Shown one piece after another: positions 35,558-45,149 of a stretch of 64,000 bases of DNA. Source of the DNA: Actinokineospora spheciospongiae (GTDB lineage: Bacteria; Actinomycetota; Actinomycetes; Mycobacteriales; Pseudonocardiaceae). The translations under genes and the position numbers were made by a program. The stretch lies in contig NZ_AYXG01000020.1 in NCBI RefSeq assembly GCF_000564855.1, positions 43,011-107,010 on the forward strand. Reading direction: 5' to 3'. The notes below the pieces were generated by a model. The model was not told the DNA's origin, did no database searches, and worked only from the letters and a program-made list of their open reading frames with translations. Within the stretch, counting starts at the first letter, position 1. Every line of letters starts with the position of its first letter.

Positions 35558-37392
35558 CCGTCTGGGGGGCTTGGCCCGCGAAGGAGGGCTTCGCGTACGT
35601 CGGCGACGAGTCCGGCCGACCGCAGCCGTGGTTCCAGACCTGGGCGGGGGAGCGGCGGATGTTCCCGATCGACGGCGCGGTCACCCGGCTGGCGTGGCGG
35701 CCCGACGAGACGCGCCTGCTCGTCGTGGCGGACGTGACCGGAGGCCAGGACTACCGGCTGGCCGAACTCGACCCGGTCACCGGCGAGGTGGAGTGGATCG
35801 CGGTGGAACCCGGCATCAGGCGCGAGGTCGGCGTGCCGTACTCCAGCGCGAGCCAGCCGTACAGCCCGGACGGCAAGCTGCTCGCCTACGCGACCAGTGC
35901 GCGGGACGCCACCTGCCTCGACGTCCACGTGCGGGACCTGGCGACCGGCGCGTCCAGGACGGTCCTGGAGGGCGACGACCGGTACGTGCCCATGTGCTTC
36001 TCGCCGGACTCCAGGCACCTGCTCGTCCTGAAGTTCCACCAGAACACCGACCACGACCTGTTCGCCTGCGACCTAGAGACCGGTCGGACCCGGCACCTCA
36101 CCCCGCACGAGGGCCTGGCGAAGTACCAGCCGGGCGGGTGGACCGAGGACGGGATCTACCTGTGCACCACCGAGGGCCGGGACTTCCTCGGTGTCGCCCT
36201 GCTCGTTCCCGGTGAGCCGTTGCGGTGGATCGCCACGCCGGACGCCGACGTGGAGAACGTGGTCGTGGGTCCGCGGGTCGTCTGGGCCCTGCCGCGGGAC
36301 CAGCGCACGGTCCTGTGCACGCCGGAGACCTCGGTCGAACTGCCCGGGTTCGCCTCCCAGCCGTTCGGCTACGACGGCTACGTGCCGCGCTTCGCCGGGG
36401 ACCGCCTGCTCGTGCAGGTGGGTGCCAGTGACCGGGCGACCGAGTTCTCCCTGGTGGACCTGGAATCCGGCGAGTCGCGCCAGCTCACCGACTTCAGCGC
36501 CGGGCTGCCGGACGACCTGGTCGTTCCGGAGACGGTCTGGTTCACCGGAGCCGACGGGCTGGAGATATCCGGGCTGCTGTACCGCCCGCGTTCGGCGGCG
36601 GGCCCCGTTCCCGCGGTGTTGCAGATCCACGGTGGTCCCGAGTGGGCCGCGCTGCCGGTCCACGACCCGCTGATCCAGCGGCTGGTGCGCGCCGGGATCG
36701 CCGTGCTGGCGCCGAACGTGCGCGGGTCGACCGGACGGGGGCTGGCCTACCAGCGGCTGATCTACCGCGACTGGGGACGCGGTGACCTGGCCGACTTCGC
36801 CGCCGCCGCCGGGTTCCTGCGGGGCCTGGACTGGGTGGACGGCGACCGGCTCGGTGTCCACGGGGTGTCCTACGGCGGGTTCGCGGCGCTCAGTTGCCTG
36901 AGCAGGTTGCCGGACCTCTGGCGGGCCGGTGTCGCGATCTGCGGGCCCGCCGACCTCGAAATGGACGTCCGGGCCCTGCCGCCGACGTGGAGCAGGCGGG
37001 TCGTGGAGTGGATCGGGGACGTCGACGACCCCGAGGACCTGGCGGAGCTGAAGGCGGTGAGCCCGCTGACCCACGCGGCGGACATCCGGGCGCCGCTGCT
37101 GCTGGCGCACGCGGAGAACGACACCACGGTCGTCATCAGCGGAACCGAGCAACTGCACGACACGCTGACCGGGTTGGGCAAGACCGTGCGGTTCATCCGC
37201 CTCTCCCGAGGCCACCTCCCCGACGACCGGGACGAGTGGGACGGGCTCGACGCCGCTGTCGTGGAGTGGTTCCGCGACCACCTCAAGCCCGCCCCGGGCG
37301 GTTCCCCGGCGTCCAGCGGTGACCACCGCGGGGCACGCGCCGCGAAGAAGACGCACGACGAGTTGGTGCACCTGCCCGCCGAATTCCCCTGA
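35554..37392 (+). CDS. S9 (prolyl-oligopeptidase/acylaminoacyl-peptidase type) serine peptidase
   Basis: This 612-residue protein has an N-terminal beta-propeller (about 1-330; repeated blades such as FSPDSRHLLVL and YSPDGKLLAY) and a C-terminal alpha/beta-hydrolase. The latter carries nucleophile S439 in HGVSYGGFAA, an Asp in HAENDTT near 522 and a His in SRGHLPDD near 552. IHGGPEWA forms the oxyanion region. S9 enzymes cleave short peptides or remove acyl-amino acids. No signal peptide is seen. It is translationally coupled to the M20 gene, and the MFS exporter begins 167 bases further on. Maturation or inactivation of an NRPS-derived peptide is a plausible role. Confidence 0.88.
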   Translation: MTVWGAWPAKEGFAYVGDESGRPQPWFQTWAGERRMFPIDGAVTRLAWRPDETRLLVVADVTGGQDYRLAELDPVTGEVEWIAVEPGIRREVGVPYSSASQPYSPDGKLLAYATSARDATCLDVHVRDLATGASRTVLEGDDRYVPMCFSPDSRHLLVLKFHQNTDHDLFACDLETGRTRHLTPHEGLAKYQPGGWTEDGIYLCTTEGRDFLGVALLVPGEPLRWIATPDADVENVVVGPRVVWALPRDQRTVLCTPETSVELPGFASQPFGYDGYVPRFAGDRLLVQVGASDRATEFSLVDLESGESRQLTDFSAGLPDDLVVPETVWFTGADGLEISGLLYRPRSAAGPVPAVLQIHGGPEWAALPVHDPLIQRLVRAGIAVLAPNVRGSTGRGLAYQRLIYRDWGRGDLADFAAAAGFLRGLDWVDGDRLGVHGVSYGGFAALSCLSRLPDLWRAGVAICGPADLEMDVRALPPTWSRRVVEWIGDVDDPEDLAELKAVSPLTHAADIRAPLLLAHAENDTTVVISGTEQLHDTLTGLGKTVRFIRLSRGHLPDDRDEWDGLDAAVVEWFRDHLKPAPGGSPASSGDHRGARAAKKTHDELVHLPAEFP

Positions 37393-37559
37393 CCGAAGCC
37401 GAACTCCCCACCAGCGAGCAGTTCCGGGTGATCCCGGACGAGCTGCCGCACGTGTTTCCCGAGGCGCAGCGCCAGAGTCGACGCCGCGCCGCTGTCCCAC
37501 GCCCTGCGTTGCCGATCGGCACCCGACAAACCCCACTCCAGAAAGGGCAGGCACAGAAA

Positions 37560-39026
37560 ATGCCTCCTGCAGTCGCCGGCGCCGAGACGCCATCCCGCCG
37601 ACGCCTAGGCTTGATCCTGGCACTGCTGGCCTTCGCCCAGTGCATCTACGCCATCGACTACAGCATCGTCTTCGTGGCACTGCCCGAGATCGGTGCCGGG
37701 GTCGGCTTCTCCGCGCAGACCCTTCAGTGGGTCGTCAGCGCCTACGCCGTCGCCTTCGGCGGCTTCCTGCTGCTCGGCGGCCGTGCGGCGGACCTGTTCG
37801 GACGCCGCCGGATGTTCGCCTTCGGCCTGTTCCTGTACGCGGTCTCCTCGCTCGCCGGGGCGCTCGCGACCGAACCGGTCACGCTGATCGTCGCCCGCGC
37901 GGTGCAGGGGATCGGTGGCGCCTTCCTCGCTCCGGCAACGCTTTCACTGGTCACCACGACCTTCGCCGAGGGTCCCGAGCGCAACCGCGCACTGGCGATC
38001 TGGGGCGGTGCCGGTGGCAGCGGCATGGTCCTCGGTTCGCTGCTCGGTGGCGTGCTGACGGGCGCGTTCGGCTGGGCGTCGATCTTCTTCGCCAACGTCC
38101 CGCTCGCCGGTGGCGCCATGCTGCTCACCTTCGCCATCATCCCGAAGGACACCGAGCGGGACGCCTCCGGGCGCAGGTTCGACCTGCCCGGTGCGCTGAC
38201 CGCGACCATCGGCCTGACGCTGCTGGTGTTCACCCTCGTCCAGGGCCCGGTGTCGGGCTGGACGTCGCCGACGATCCTGATCACCGCGGCCATCGCGGTG
38301 GCCGTGCTGGCCGTGTTCCTCACCATCGAGGCCCGTGGCCGCGACCCGCTGATGCCGCTGCGCCTGTTCCGCAACCGCAACCTGAGCACCGGCACCGTCG
38401 TCACCCTGGTGTTCATGGCGACGTTCGGTGCGCTGCCCTACTTCTTCACCGTCTACTTCCAGACCGTGCACGGCTACTCCGCGATGCAGAGCGGCATCGC
38501 CTTCCTCCTGCCGTGCGTGGGGGTGCTCATCGGCAACCTGTCCGGCGGGCGGTTGGCCACCCGCTTCGGGGTGCGCACCACGCTGATCGTCGCGCTCCTC
38601 ATGGGGGCCGTCGGTACCGTGGCCTTCGCGCTGTCCATCTCGCCGGACGCCTCGTACCTGACGCTGGTGCCGGGTGTGCTCATCCTCAGCCTCGGTCAGG
38701 GCGCCGTGTTCACCGCGATGTACGCGGCGGTGACCACCGGTGTCGACGAGCAGAACCAGGGCATCGCCTCGGGCATCGCCTCGACCGGTCAGCAGGTCGG
38801 TGCCGCGGTCGGCCTCGCCGTCCTGGTGGCGGTCGCCAACGCGGGCAACGCGGGGCTGACCGGTGAGGCGCTGCGCGTCGCCACCGCCGACGGCCTGCGC
38901 TCGGCCATGTGGGCCACGGTGGCGGGCATCATCCTGCTCGTGCTGGTCACGACGAACTTCAGGCGCAGTGTGGCGGCCCCGGTCGCCGAGCCGGAGAAGT
39001 TGGCCGAGGTGACGCCGACCGTCTGA
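37560..39026 (+). CDS. MFS drug exporter, DHA2 (EmrB/QacA) type, 14 TM segments
   Basis: This protein of about 488 residues has the hydrophobic pattern of 14 helices. Motif A is GGRAADLFGRRRMF near 74, with ARAVQGIGGAFLAPATLSL (motif B region) and GGAGGSGMVLGSLLGGVLTG (antiporter motif C). It is a proton-coupled drug exporter in the cytoplasmic membrane. The ATG at 37560 follows a GAAAGGG; an upstream in-frame ATG at 37428 would add 44 polar residues and is less likely. Its position before mbtH and the NRPS genes suggests export of, and resistance to, the product. A strong hairpin follows directly. Confidence 0.9.
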   Translation: MPPAVAGAETPSRRRLGLILALLAFAQCIYAIDYSIVFVALPEIGAGVGFSAQTLQWVVSAYAVAFGGFLLLGGRAADLFGRRRMFAFGLFLYAVSSLAGALATEPVTLIVARAVQGIGGAFLAPATLSLVTTTFAEGPERNRALAIWGGAGGSGMVLGSLLGGVLTGAFGWASIFFANVPLAGGAMLLTFAIIPKDTERDASGRRFDLPGALTATIGLTLLVFTLVQGPVSGWTSPTILITAAIAVAVLAVFLTIEARGRDPLMPLRLFRNRNLSTGTVVTLVFMATFGALPYFFTVYFQTVHGYSAMQSGIAFLLPCVGVLIGNLSGGRLATRFGVRTTLIVALLMGAVGTVAFALSISPDASYLTLVPGVLILSLGQGAVFTAMYAAVTTGVDEQNQGIASGIASTGQQVGAAVGLAVLVAVANAGNAGLTGEALRVATADGLRSAMWATVAGIILLVLVTTNFRRSVAAPVAEPEKLAEVTPTV

Positions 39027-39034
39027 CCTCCTGG

Positions 39035-39097
39035 CACGAACAAGGGGTGATTCCACTTCAGTCCATGTCACATGGGTGGAATCACCCCTTGTTCGTG
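39035..39097. terminator. Strong hairpin after the MFS gene
   Basis: Perfect 22-base arms (39035-39056 and 39076-39097, cacgaacaaggggtgattcc... and its complement) start 9 bases after the MFS stop. The loop contains a smaller ccatgt/acatgg palindrome. This is a very stable intrinsic-type terminator that separates the peptidase/exporter unit from mbtH and the NRPS genes. Confidence 0.8.
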
Positions 39098-39874
39098 TCG
39101 AATTTTTTCTTCCGGTGCGGGTTCGGTGAAAATCTGGCGAACCCGCAATCGCCGGATTCCGGTGCGAGCTGGTTTCGAACGGTGTCTTGGCCGCTGGCCA
39201 CCCGGAGGTTTCTGTCGGCTTTTGACGAGCCGCGGGACACGCTTGTTGGAATTCGATTATTCCCGTCCTGGGCGTCGCGAGGTGGGTGCCGCGTCAAGCG
39301 GTGATCAGGAAGCAGGCCTTCTCCACCCCTGGCGGCGGACAGCGCGGGGTGATCCCATCATGCCCTTCACGTGCATCGGCTTGACCGGCGGCGACCGGAA
39401 CCGTGCAATTCGGTCAAAAGGAATACCGTCAGCTCTCGGCTCTCGCCAATGGACCAACAATCCCATGTCTGCGGGTGCGCCGCGCGGCGGAAACGCCGTC
39501 TGGGAACTCGAGGCCGACGTCGGATTGTGAAATGCCCTGGAGCGCTAGAGTAATTGCCGTACTCTACTGCTGGGAACCGATGCGGCCCATGCTGGTGGAG
39601 TGGAAATCAAGGGGGATGGCAGTTCTCCGACAGCCACGGTCCCGGGGGTGCGGGTCGGTCGGTTTCCCTGACGGCGCCGAGGTGGCCCGCCATTTCTGAG
39701 CCGCACTCGAAAAGGCTCGGTGGGGCTCCCGACGCACTTCGCCCCCACGACCCTCCCGTGGCACCCGCCGCACCCGTCATCCCCGTGCCCACGGCCGCAC
39801 CGCCCGACGCGCAGGCCGCAGGGGCACGACCAGCAGCAGGTTGAAACCCGTATCCCGCCGAACCGGAGGAACCC
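39098..39874. other. Upstream region of the NRPS operon, no gene seen
   Basis: About 780 bases of lower G+C than the neighbours separate the exporter terminator from mbtH. Short open frames here lack ribosome-binding sites and family features. The region presumably holds the promoter and operators of the mbtH-NRPS-PKS operon. I cannot point to a convincing -35/-10 pair. Confidence 0.45.
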
Positions 39875-40096
39875 ATGGACGGCGACACCCAGTCCTATGT
39901 GGTCGTGCTCAACGACGAGGAGCAGTACTCGATCTGGCCCGCCGACCGCGACCTGCCCCCCGGCTGGCGCGGCGACGGCGTCAGCGGTTCCGAAGCGGAA
40001 TGCCTGGCCCACATCGGCGAGGTGTGGACGGACATGCGCCCGCTGAGCCTGCGTCGGGCCCTGCAGCGGGCGACCACCTCTCACGGCGAAGGATGA
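39875..40096 (+). CDS. MbtH-like protein
   Basis: This 73-residue protein has the family signature: [23 protein letters not shown], then a G-x-x-x-E-C-L helix and [11 protein letters not shown] at the end. MbtH-like proteins bind NRPS adenylation domains and are often needed for their folding and activity. GGAGG lies upstream of the ATG at about 7 bases, and the stop is 7 bases before the NRPS start. It most likely serves one or more of the three A domains encoded next to it. Confidence 0.93.
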   Translation: MDGDTQSYVVVLNDEEQYSIWPADRDLPPGWRGDGVSGSEAECLAHIGEVWTDMRPLSLRRALQRATTSHGEG

Positions 40097-40103
40097 CTGC
40101 GAG

Positions 40104-43100
40104 ATGGTGCTCGATGACTTCCACACCCAGGTGACCGAGGCGCCGGACGCCCTCGCGGTGCAGGACGGCGATCTGCTGCTGACCTACCGCGATCTCGCCG
40201 CGCACGCCTCCGCCCTCGCGACCAGGCTCACCGACCGGGGGGTGGGCCCGGAGAGCGTCGTGGCCGTCTACGCCAACCGGTCCGCCGAGCTGGTGGTCGC
40301 CGAACTGGCCACCCTGTTGGCGGGCGCGGCTTTCCTGCCGCTGGACCCCGCCCACCCGGCCGCGCGCATCCGCCAACTGCTGGAGCTCTCCGGCGCCGCC
40401 GCGGTGCTCAGCACCGAGGCGCTGGTGTCCGGCGGCGCACCGCTCGGCGACGACGTCCTGGTGGTCGACCTGACCGGGGAACCGGGTGGGGCGGCCTTCC
40501 CCGCACCGCCCACACCGGACGCCGCCGCGCTGGCGTACGTGATCTACACGTCGGGTTCCACCGGCAGGCCGAAGGGTGTCGCGGTGACCCACGGGGGTCT
40601 CGCGAACCTGATGCGCTGGCACCACAGGACCTACGGCACGCGCCGCACGGACAGGTCCACCCTGCTGGCCAGCCCCGGGTTCGACGTGTCCATCCAGGAC
40701 ATCTGGTTCACCCTGACCGCCGGTGCCGCGCTGGTGATACCGCCCGCCGAGGTGCGCACCTCCCCGCCGGAGCTGGCCACCTGGCTCGCCGACGAGCAGA
40801 TCACCGTGACCTTCCTGCCCACACCGCTGGCCGAGGCCGTCCTCGACGAGACCTGGCCCGCGCACACCGCGCTCCGGTTCCTGCACACCGGCGGCTCGGC
40901 GATGCAGCGCGGTGTGCCGGACGGGTTGCCGTTCACCGTGGTCAACCTCTACGGGCCCACCGAGGCCACGGTGAAGGTGACGGCCTGCGAGGTGCTGCCG
41001 GGCGGGCCCGTGCCGCCGCCGATCGGCGTGCCGGTCGACGGCGTGCGCTGCCACGTCCTCGACGGGCTCGACCCGGTGCCCGACGGCGAGGCGGGCGAGA
41101 TGTGCCTGGCGGGCGACTGCGTGGCGCGCGGGTACCTGGGCGACCCGGCGGCCACGGCGGCGGCGTTCGTGCCGGACGTCACCGCCCCCGGGCAGCGGAT
41201 GTACCGGACCGGGGACAAGGTCCGCCGGGGGCCCGACGGGGTCTTCGAGTACATCGGCCGGTACGACGACCAGGCCAAGATCCGCGGGTTCCGGATCGAA
41301 CCCGGCGAGATCGCCACGGTCCTCAAGGGGCACCCGGCGGTCCACGACGCCTTCGTGGTGGTCGAGCACTCCGGTCGCCCGGACGCGCGCCTGGTCGCCT
41401 ACGTGGTCTCCGCCGTCGCGCCCGCCGAGCTGGTCGAGTTCGTCGCGGCCCGGCTGCCCGCGTACATGGTGCCCGCCGCGACCGTCGCGCTGCCCGCGCT
41501 GCCGCTGACCCCCAACGGCAAGGTCGACCGGCACGCGCTGCCCGCGCCCGACCGGGCCGCGGCGGGCCTGGACGACGCGGCCGTGTCGCCGCGCACCCCG
41601 ACCGAGGTCGCGGTGGCCGGGATCGTGGCCGAGTTGCTCGGCACCGCGGAGGTCGGCGTGCACGACGACTTCTTCGCCCTGGGCGGGAACTCGTTGCTCG
41701 TCGGGCGCCTGGCGGTCCCGCTCGCGACCGAGCTGAACGCCGCGGTGAGCGTGGCGGAACTGTTCAACGCGCGCACCGTGGCGAGCCTCGCGGCCATCGT
41801 CGACGAGCGCGTCGCCGCGGCCGGGGGCGGCGAACCCGTCTCCCCGCTGATCGCGCCGATCCCGCCGCCGCTGCGCCGGGTCCCCAGGGACCGGCCCATC
41901 CCGCTGTCGCTGCCGCAGGAACGGGTCTTCTTCTTCGAGCAGCTCTCGCCGGGCAACCTGGCCTACAACTTCCAGGCCACGGTGTCGTTGCGGGGCAAGG
42001 TGGACGTCGGCGCCCTGCGCTCGGCGCTGGACGAGATCGTCCGCAGGCACGAGATCCTGCGGACCGCCTACGTCGCGGTCGACGGGGTGGGGTACCAGCG
42101 GCCGGTGGCGGAGGCCAAGGCGTCGCTGAAGGTGCTCGACGTCCCGGCCGCGGACGCCGACGAGGTCGTCGCCGCGCACCTGCGCGAGCCGTTCGACCTG
42201 GGCAACCCACCGCTGGCCCGCTGGGTGCTGCTGCGGCACGAGGACGACCAGAACACCTTCCTGCACGTGGAGCACCACTTCGTCCACGACGGCTGGTCGC
42301 TGTCGGTGTTCCTGTCCGAGTTGCGCGTCCTCTACCCGGCCTTCGTCGCCGGGCTGCCCTCGCCGCTGCCGGAGTTGCCCGTCCAGTACGCGGACTACGC
42401 GTTCTGGCAGCGGGACTGGATGCGCGGCGAGGTGCTGCGGGCGCACGTCGAGCACTGGACCGCCCGGCTGGCGGGCGCGCCGGACACGCTGGAGCTGCCC
42501 GCCGACCGGCCGCGGCCGCCGGTGATCTCCTTCCGCGGCCGGGCGCCGCGCATCCTGTTCCCGACCGAGCTGTCGCGGGCGTTGCGCGCCTTCAGCAGGC
42601 AGCACCGCGTGTCCCTGTTCGCCACCATGTACGCGGGCTTCGCGGCGCTGCTGCACCGCTACACCGGGCAGCGGGACATGCTCGTGGGGACCGGTGCGGC
42701 GAACCGGAACGTGCCCGAGCTGGAACCGCTGCTCGGCATGCTCGTCAACACGTTGGTGCTGCGCACGGAGGTGGCGCCCGACCAGCGGTTCAGCGACCTG
42801 CTCGAACAGGTGCGGCAGAGCGTGGCCGAGACCCTGGCCTGGTCGGACACCCCGGTCGACGCGGTGATCGACGCGATCGAGCCCACCCGCGACCCCTCGC
42901 GCACCCCGCTGTTCCAGGTCATGTTCAGCTTCCACGACTCCGCGGTGCCCGACATCGACTTCGGCGGGCTCACCGGTCGGGTCACCGAGCGCTCGAACCG
43001 CTCGGCCAAGTCCGACCTCAACGTGATCGTGATCCCGCGCGCCGAGCAGCGCCTCGGCCGGGCGGCCAGCCCCGAGGACGACGACCTGGCCATGATCTGG

Positions 43101-45149
43101 GAGCACTCGTCGGACCTGTTCGACGAGGACACCATGACGCGGATGGTCACGCACTACCTGACCCTGCTCGCCGACGCGGTGGCCAGGCCGGACACGCGGG
43201 TGGGGGCGCTGCGCCTGCTCCCGGACGCGGAGGCCGACCAGCTCGACACCTGGTCCCGCGGACCCGCGGTGGCGGGCACCGAACCGGTGGTGGAGCTGAT
43301 CGCCCGGCAGGCGCGGACGCGGCCGGACGCCGTCGCGGTGAGCTGGTCGGAGGGGCAGCTCACCTACGGCGACCTGTGGCGGCGCGCGGGCGGGCTGGCC
43401 GACGAGCTGCGGGAGGCGGGCATCGCCGCCGAGGAACCGGTGGCGGTGTGCGCCGACCGCTCGGTGGAGCTGGTGGTCGGCGAGCTGGCCGTGCTCCTGG
43501 CCGGTGGGTGCTACCTGCCCGTCGACCCGAGCTACCCGGCCGAGCGGATCACGTTCATGCTGCGGGACGCGGGTGTGCGCAAGGTCCTCGCCACGCTCCA
43601 GACGCAGTTGCAGTTGCCCGCGCCCGACAGCAGCTTCCGGGTGTTCGACCTGGGCGCCCCCGTCGCCGACGGCCCGGTCGACGCCGGTGACCCGGTGGCC
43701 CCGGACCGGCTGGCGTACCTCATCTACACGTCGGGGTCGACCGGCAGGCCCAAGGGCGTCGCCCTGTCCCACCGGGGGCTGGCGAACCTGGTCGGCTGGC
43801 ACGTGGGCGAGTACGGGCTGGGTCCGGCGGACCGGACCGCGCTGTTCGCCAGCCCCGGGTTCGACGCGTCGACGTGGGAGATCTGGCCCACCCTGGCGGC
43901 CGGTGCCACGCTGTGCGTCGTCCCGCCGAAGCTCCGGGCGGCGCCCGCGGAACTGGTGCGCTGGATCGGCGACGAGCGGATCACCACGACGTTCCTGCCC
44001 ACCCCCGTCGCCGCGGCCGTGCTGACCGAGCCGTGGCCCGCCGACACCGCCCTGCGCGCCCTGCTGACCGGCGGCGACGCGTTGCCCGCGGCGCCGCCGG
44101 AGGGACTGCCGTTCCGGCTGTTCAACCACTACGGGCCGACGGAGAACACCGTGGTGGCCACGGCGGGCCCCGTCCCGCCGGGTCCGGCCGGGCCCCGACC
44201 GCCGATCGGCAGGCCGATCGCGGGCGTCGACGCGCACGTGCTGGACGCCGAGGGCAGGCGGGTCCCCACCGGTGTCCGGGGCGAGCTGCACCTCGGCGGC
44301 ACGGCGGTGGCCCGCGGCTACGTGGACGACCCCGAGCTGACCGCGGCGAGGTTCCCCGCCGACCCGTCCGCCGCCCACCCGGGTGCCCGCCTGTACCGCA
44401 CCGGTGACCTGGTCCGCTGGCTGCCCGACGGGCAGTTGGAGTTCCTCGGCCGGGCGGACGAGCAGGTGAAGATCCGCGGGTTCCGGATCGAGCCCGAGGA
44501 GGTGGCGGCGACGCTGCGGGAGCACCCGCAGGTGCGCGACGCCGTGGTCATCGCCCGCGCGCCCGAGGCGGGGGCCGAGACGCGGCTCATCGCCTACGCC
44601 CAGAGCGGCACCGCCGCCGCCGAGGACCTGCCCGGGTTCCTGCGCGAACGCCTGCCCGCGTACATGGTGCCGGACGAGGTCGTGGTGCTCCCCACTCTGC
44701 CGCTCACCGAACACGGCAAGGTGGACCACGGCGCGCTGGCCGCGCTGGCGCCGCCCGCCCCGGACGTCCCCGAGGCCGAGCAGCTTCCCCGGACGGCGAC
44801 GGAGGAACGCGTCGCGCAGCTCGCCTCCGCGCTGCTGCGCGGCAGGCGGGTGGGGCGCGACGACGACTTCTTCCGCGTCGGCGGTCACTCGCTGCTGGCG
44901 GCCCGACTGGTCGCCCAGGTGAACGACGCCTTCGGGGTCGCGGTGCCGATCGCCCTGTTCCTCCAGCGGCCCACCGTGGCCAACCTGGCGGACGCGGTGG
45001 CGGTCGCGACGGCGGGACCCGCGACGGGTCCGATCAGGCCGAGCAGCCGCCGCGCGGCCGCGCGGCTGCTGTCCGAGCTCGACCAGCTCAGCGACGAGAG
45101 AGTCGAGTCGCTCCTGCGCGACGCGGAAGGAACCGAGGTGCAGCAGTGA
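40104..45149 (+). CDS. NRPS, A-PCP-C-A-PCP
   Basis: This 1681-residue protein starts directly with an A domain (A3 motif [11 protein letters not shown] at 148-158), so it acts as the loading module. PCP1 has the phosphopantetheine serine S530 in GGNSLL. The C domain is intact, with HHFVHDG from residue 724. The second A domain has A3 near 1208 and PCP2 has S1596 in GGHSLL. Reading pocket residues by eye against GrsA gives about DVQFHGLV(K) for A1, which I cannot assign, and DAWFLGHV(V)K for A2, one change from a known leucine code. Expected product on PCP2: X-Leu dipeptidyl thioester. No epimerase or thioesterase is present. The stop overlaps the next start (GTGA). Confidence 0.92.
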   Translation: MVLDDFHTQVTEAPDALAVQDGDLLLTYRDLAAHASALATRLTDRGVGPESVVAVYANRSAELVVAELATLLAGAAFLPLDPAHPAARIRQLLELSGAAAVLSTEALVSGGAPLGDDVLVVDLTGEPGGAAFPAPPTPDAAALAYVIYTSGSTGRPKGVAVTHGGLANLMRWHHRTYGTRRTDRSTLLASPGFDVSIQDIWFTLTAGAALVIPPAEVRTSPPELATWLADEQITVTFLPTPLAEAVLDETWPAHTALRFLHTGGSAMQRGVPDGLPFTVVNLYGPTEATVKVTACEVLPGGPVPPPIGVPVDGVRCHVLDGLDPVPDGEAGEMCLAGDCVARGYLGDPAATAAAFVPDVTAPGQRMYRTGDKVRRGPDGVFEYIGRYDDQAKIRGFRIEPGEIATVLKGHPAVHDAFVVVEHSGRPDARLVAYVVSAVAPAELVEFVAARLPAYMVPAATVALPALPLTPNGKVDRHALPAPDRAAAGLDDAAVSPRTPTEVAVAGIVAELLGTAEVGVHDDFFALGGNSLLVGRLAVPLATELNAAVSVAELFNARTVASLAAIVDERVAAAGGGEPVSPLIAPIPPPLRRVPRDRPIPLSLPQERVFFFEQLSPGNLAYNFQATVSLRGKVDVGALRSALDEIVRRHEILRTAYVAVDGVGYQRPVAEAKASLKVLDVPAADADEVVAAHLREPFDLGNPPLARWVLLRHEDDQNTFLHVEHHFVHDGWSLSVFLSELRVLYPAFVAGLPSPLPELPVQYADYAFWQRDWMRGEVLRAHVEHWTARLAGAPDTLELPADRPRPPVISFRGRAPRILFPTELSRALRAFSRQHRVSLFATMYAGFAALLHRYTGQRDMLVGTGAANRNVPELEPLLGMLVNTLVLRTEVAPDQRFSDLLEQVRQSVAETLAWSDTPVDAVIDAIEPTRDPSRTPLFQVMFSFHDSAVPDIDFGGLTGRVTERSNRSAKSDLNVIVIPRAEQRLGRAASPEDDDLAMIWEHSSDLFDEDTMTRMVTHYLTLLADAVARPDTRVGALRLLPDAEADQLDTWSRGPAVAGTEPVVELIARQARTRPDAVAVSWSEGQLTYGDLWRRAGGLADELREAGIAAEEPVAVCADRSVELVVGELAVLLAGGCYLPVDPSYPAERITFMLRDAGVRKVLATLQTQLQLPAPDSSFRVFDLGAPVADGPVDAGDPVAPDRLAYLIYTSGSTGRPKGVALSHRGLANLVGWHVGEYGLGPADRTALFASPGFDASTWEIWPTLAAGATLCVVPPKLRAAPAELVRWIGDERITTTFLPTPVAAAVLTEPWPADTALRALLTGGDALPAAPPEGLPFRLFNHYGPTENTVVATAGPVPPGPAGPRPPIGRPIAGVDAHVLDAEGRRVPTGVRGELHLGGTAVARGYVDDPELTAARFPADPSAAHPGARLYRTGDLVRWLPDGQLEFLGRADEQVKIRGFRIEPEEVAATLREHPQVRDAVVIARAPEAGAETRLIAYAQSGTAAAEDLPGFLRERLPAYMVPDEVVVLPTLPLTEHGKVDHGALAALAPPAPDVPEAEQLPRTATEERVAQLASALLRGRRVGRDDDFFRVGGHSLLAARLVAQVNDAFGVAVPIALFLQRPTVANLADAVAVATAGPATGPIRPSSRRAAARLLSELDQLSDERVESLLRDAEGTEVQQ

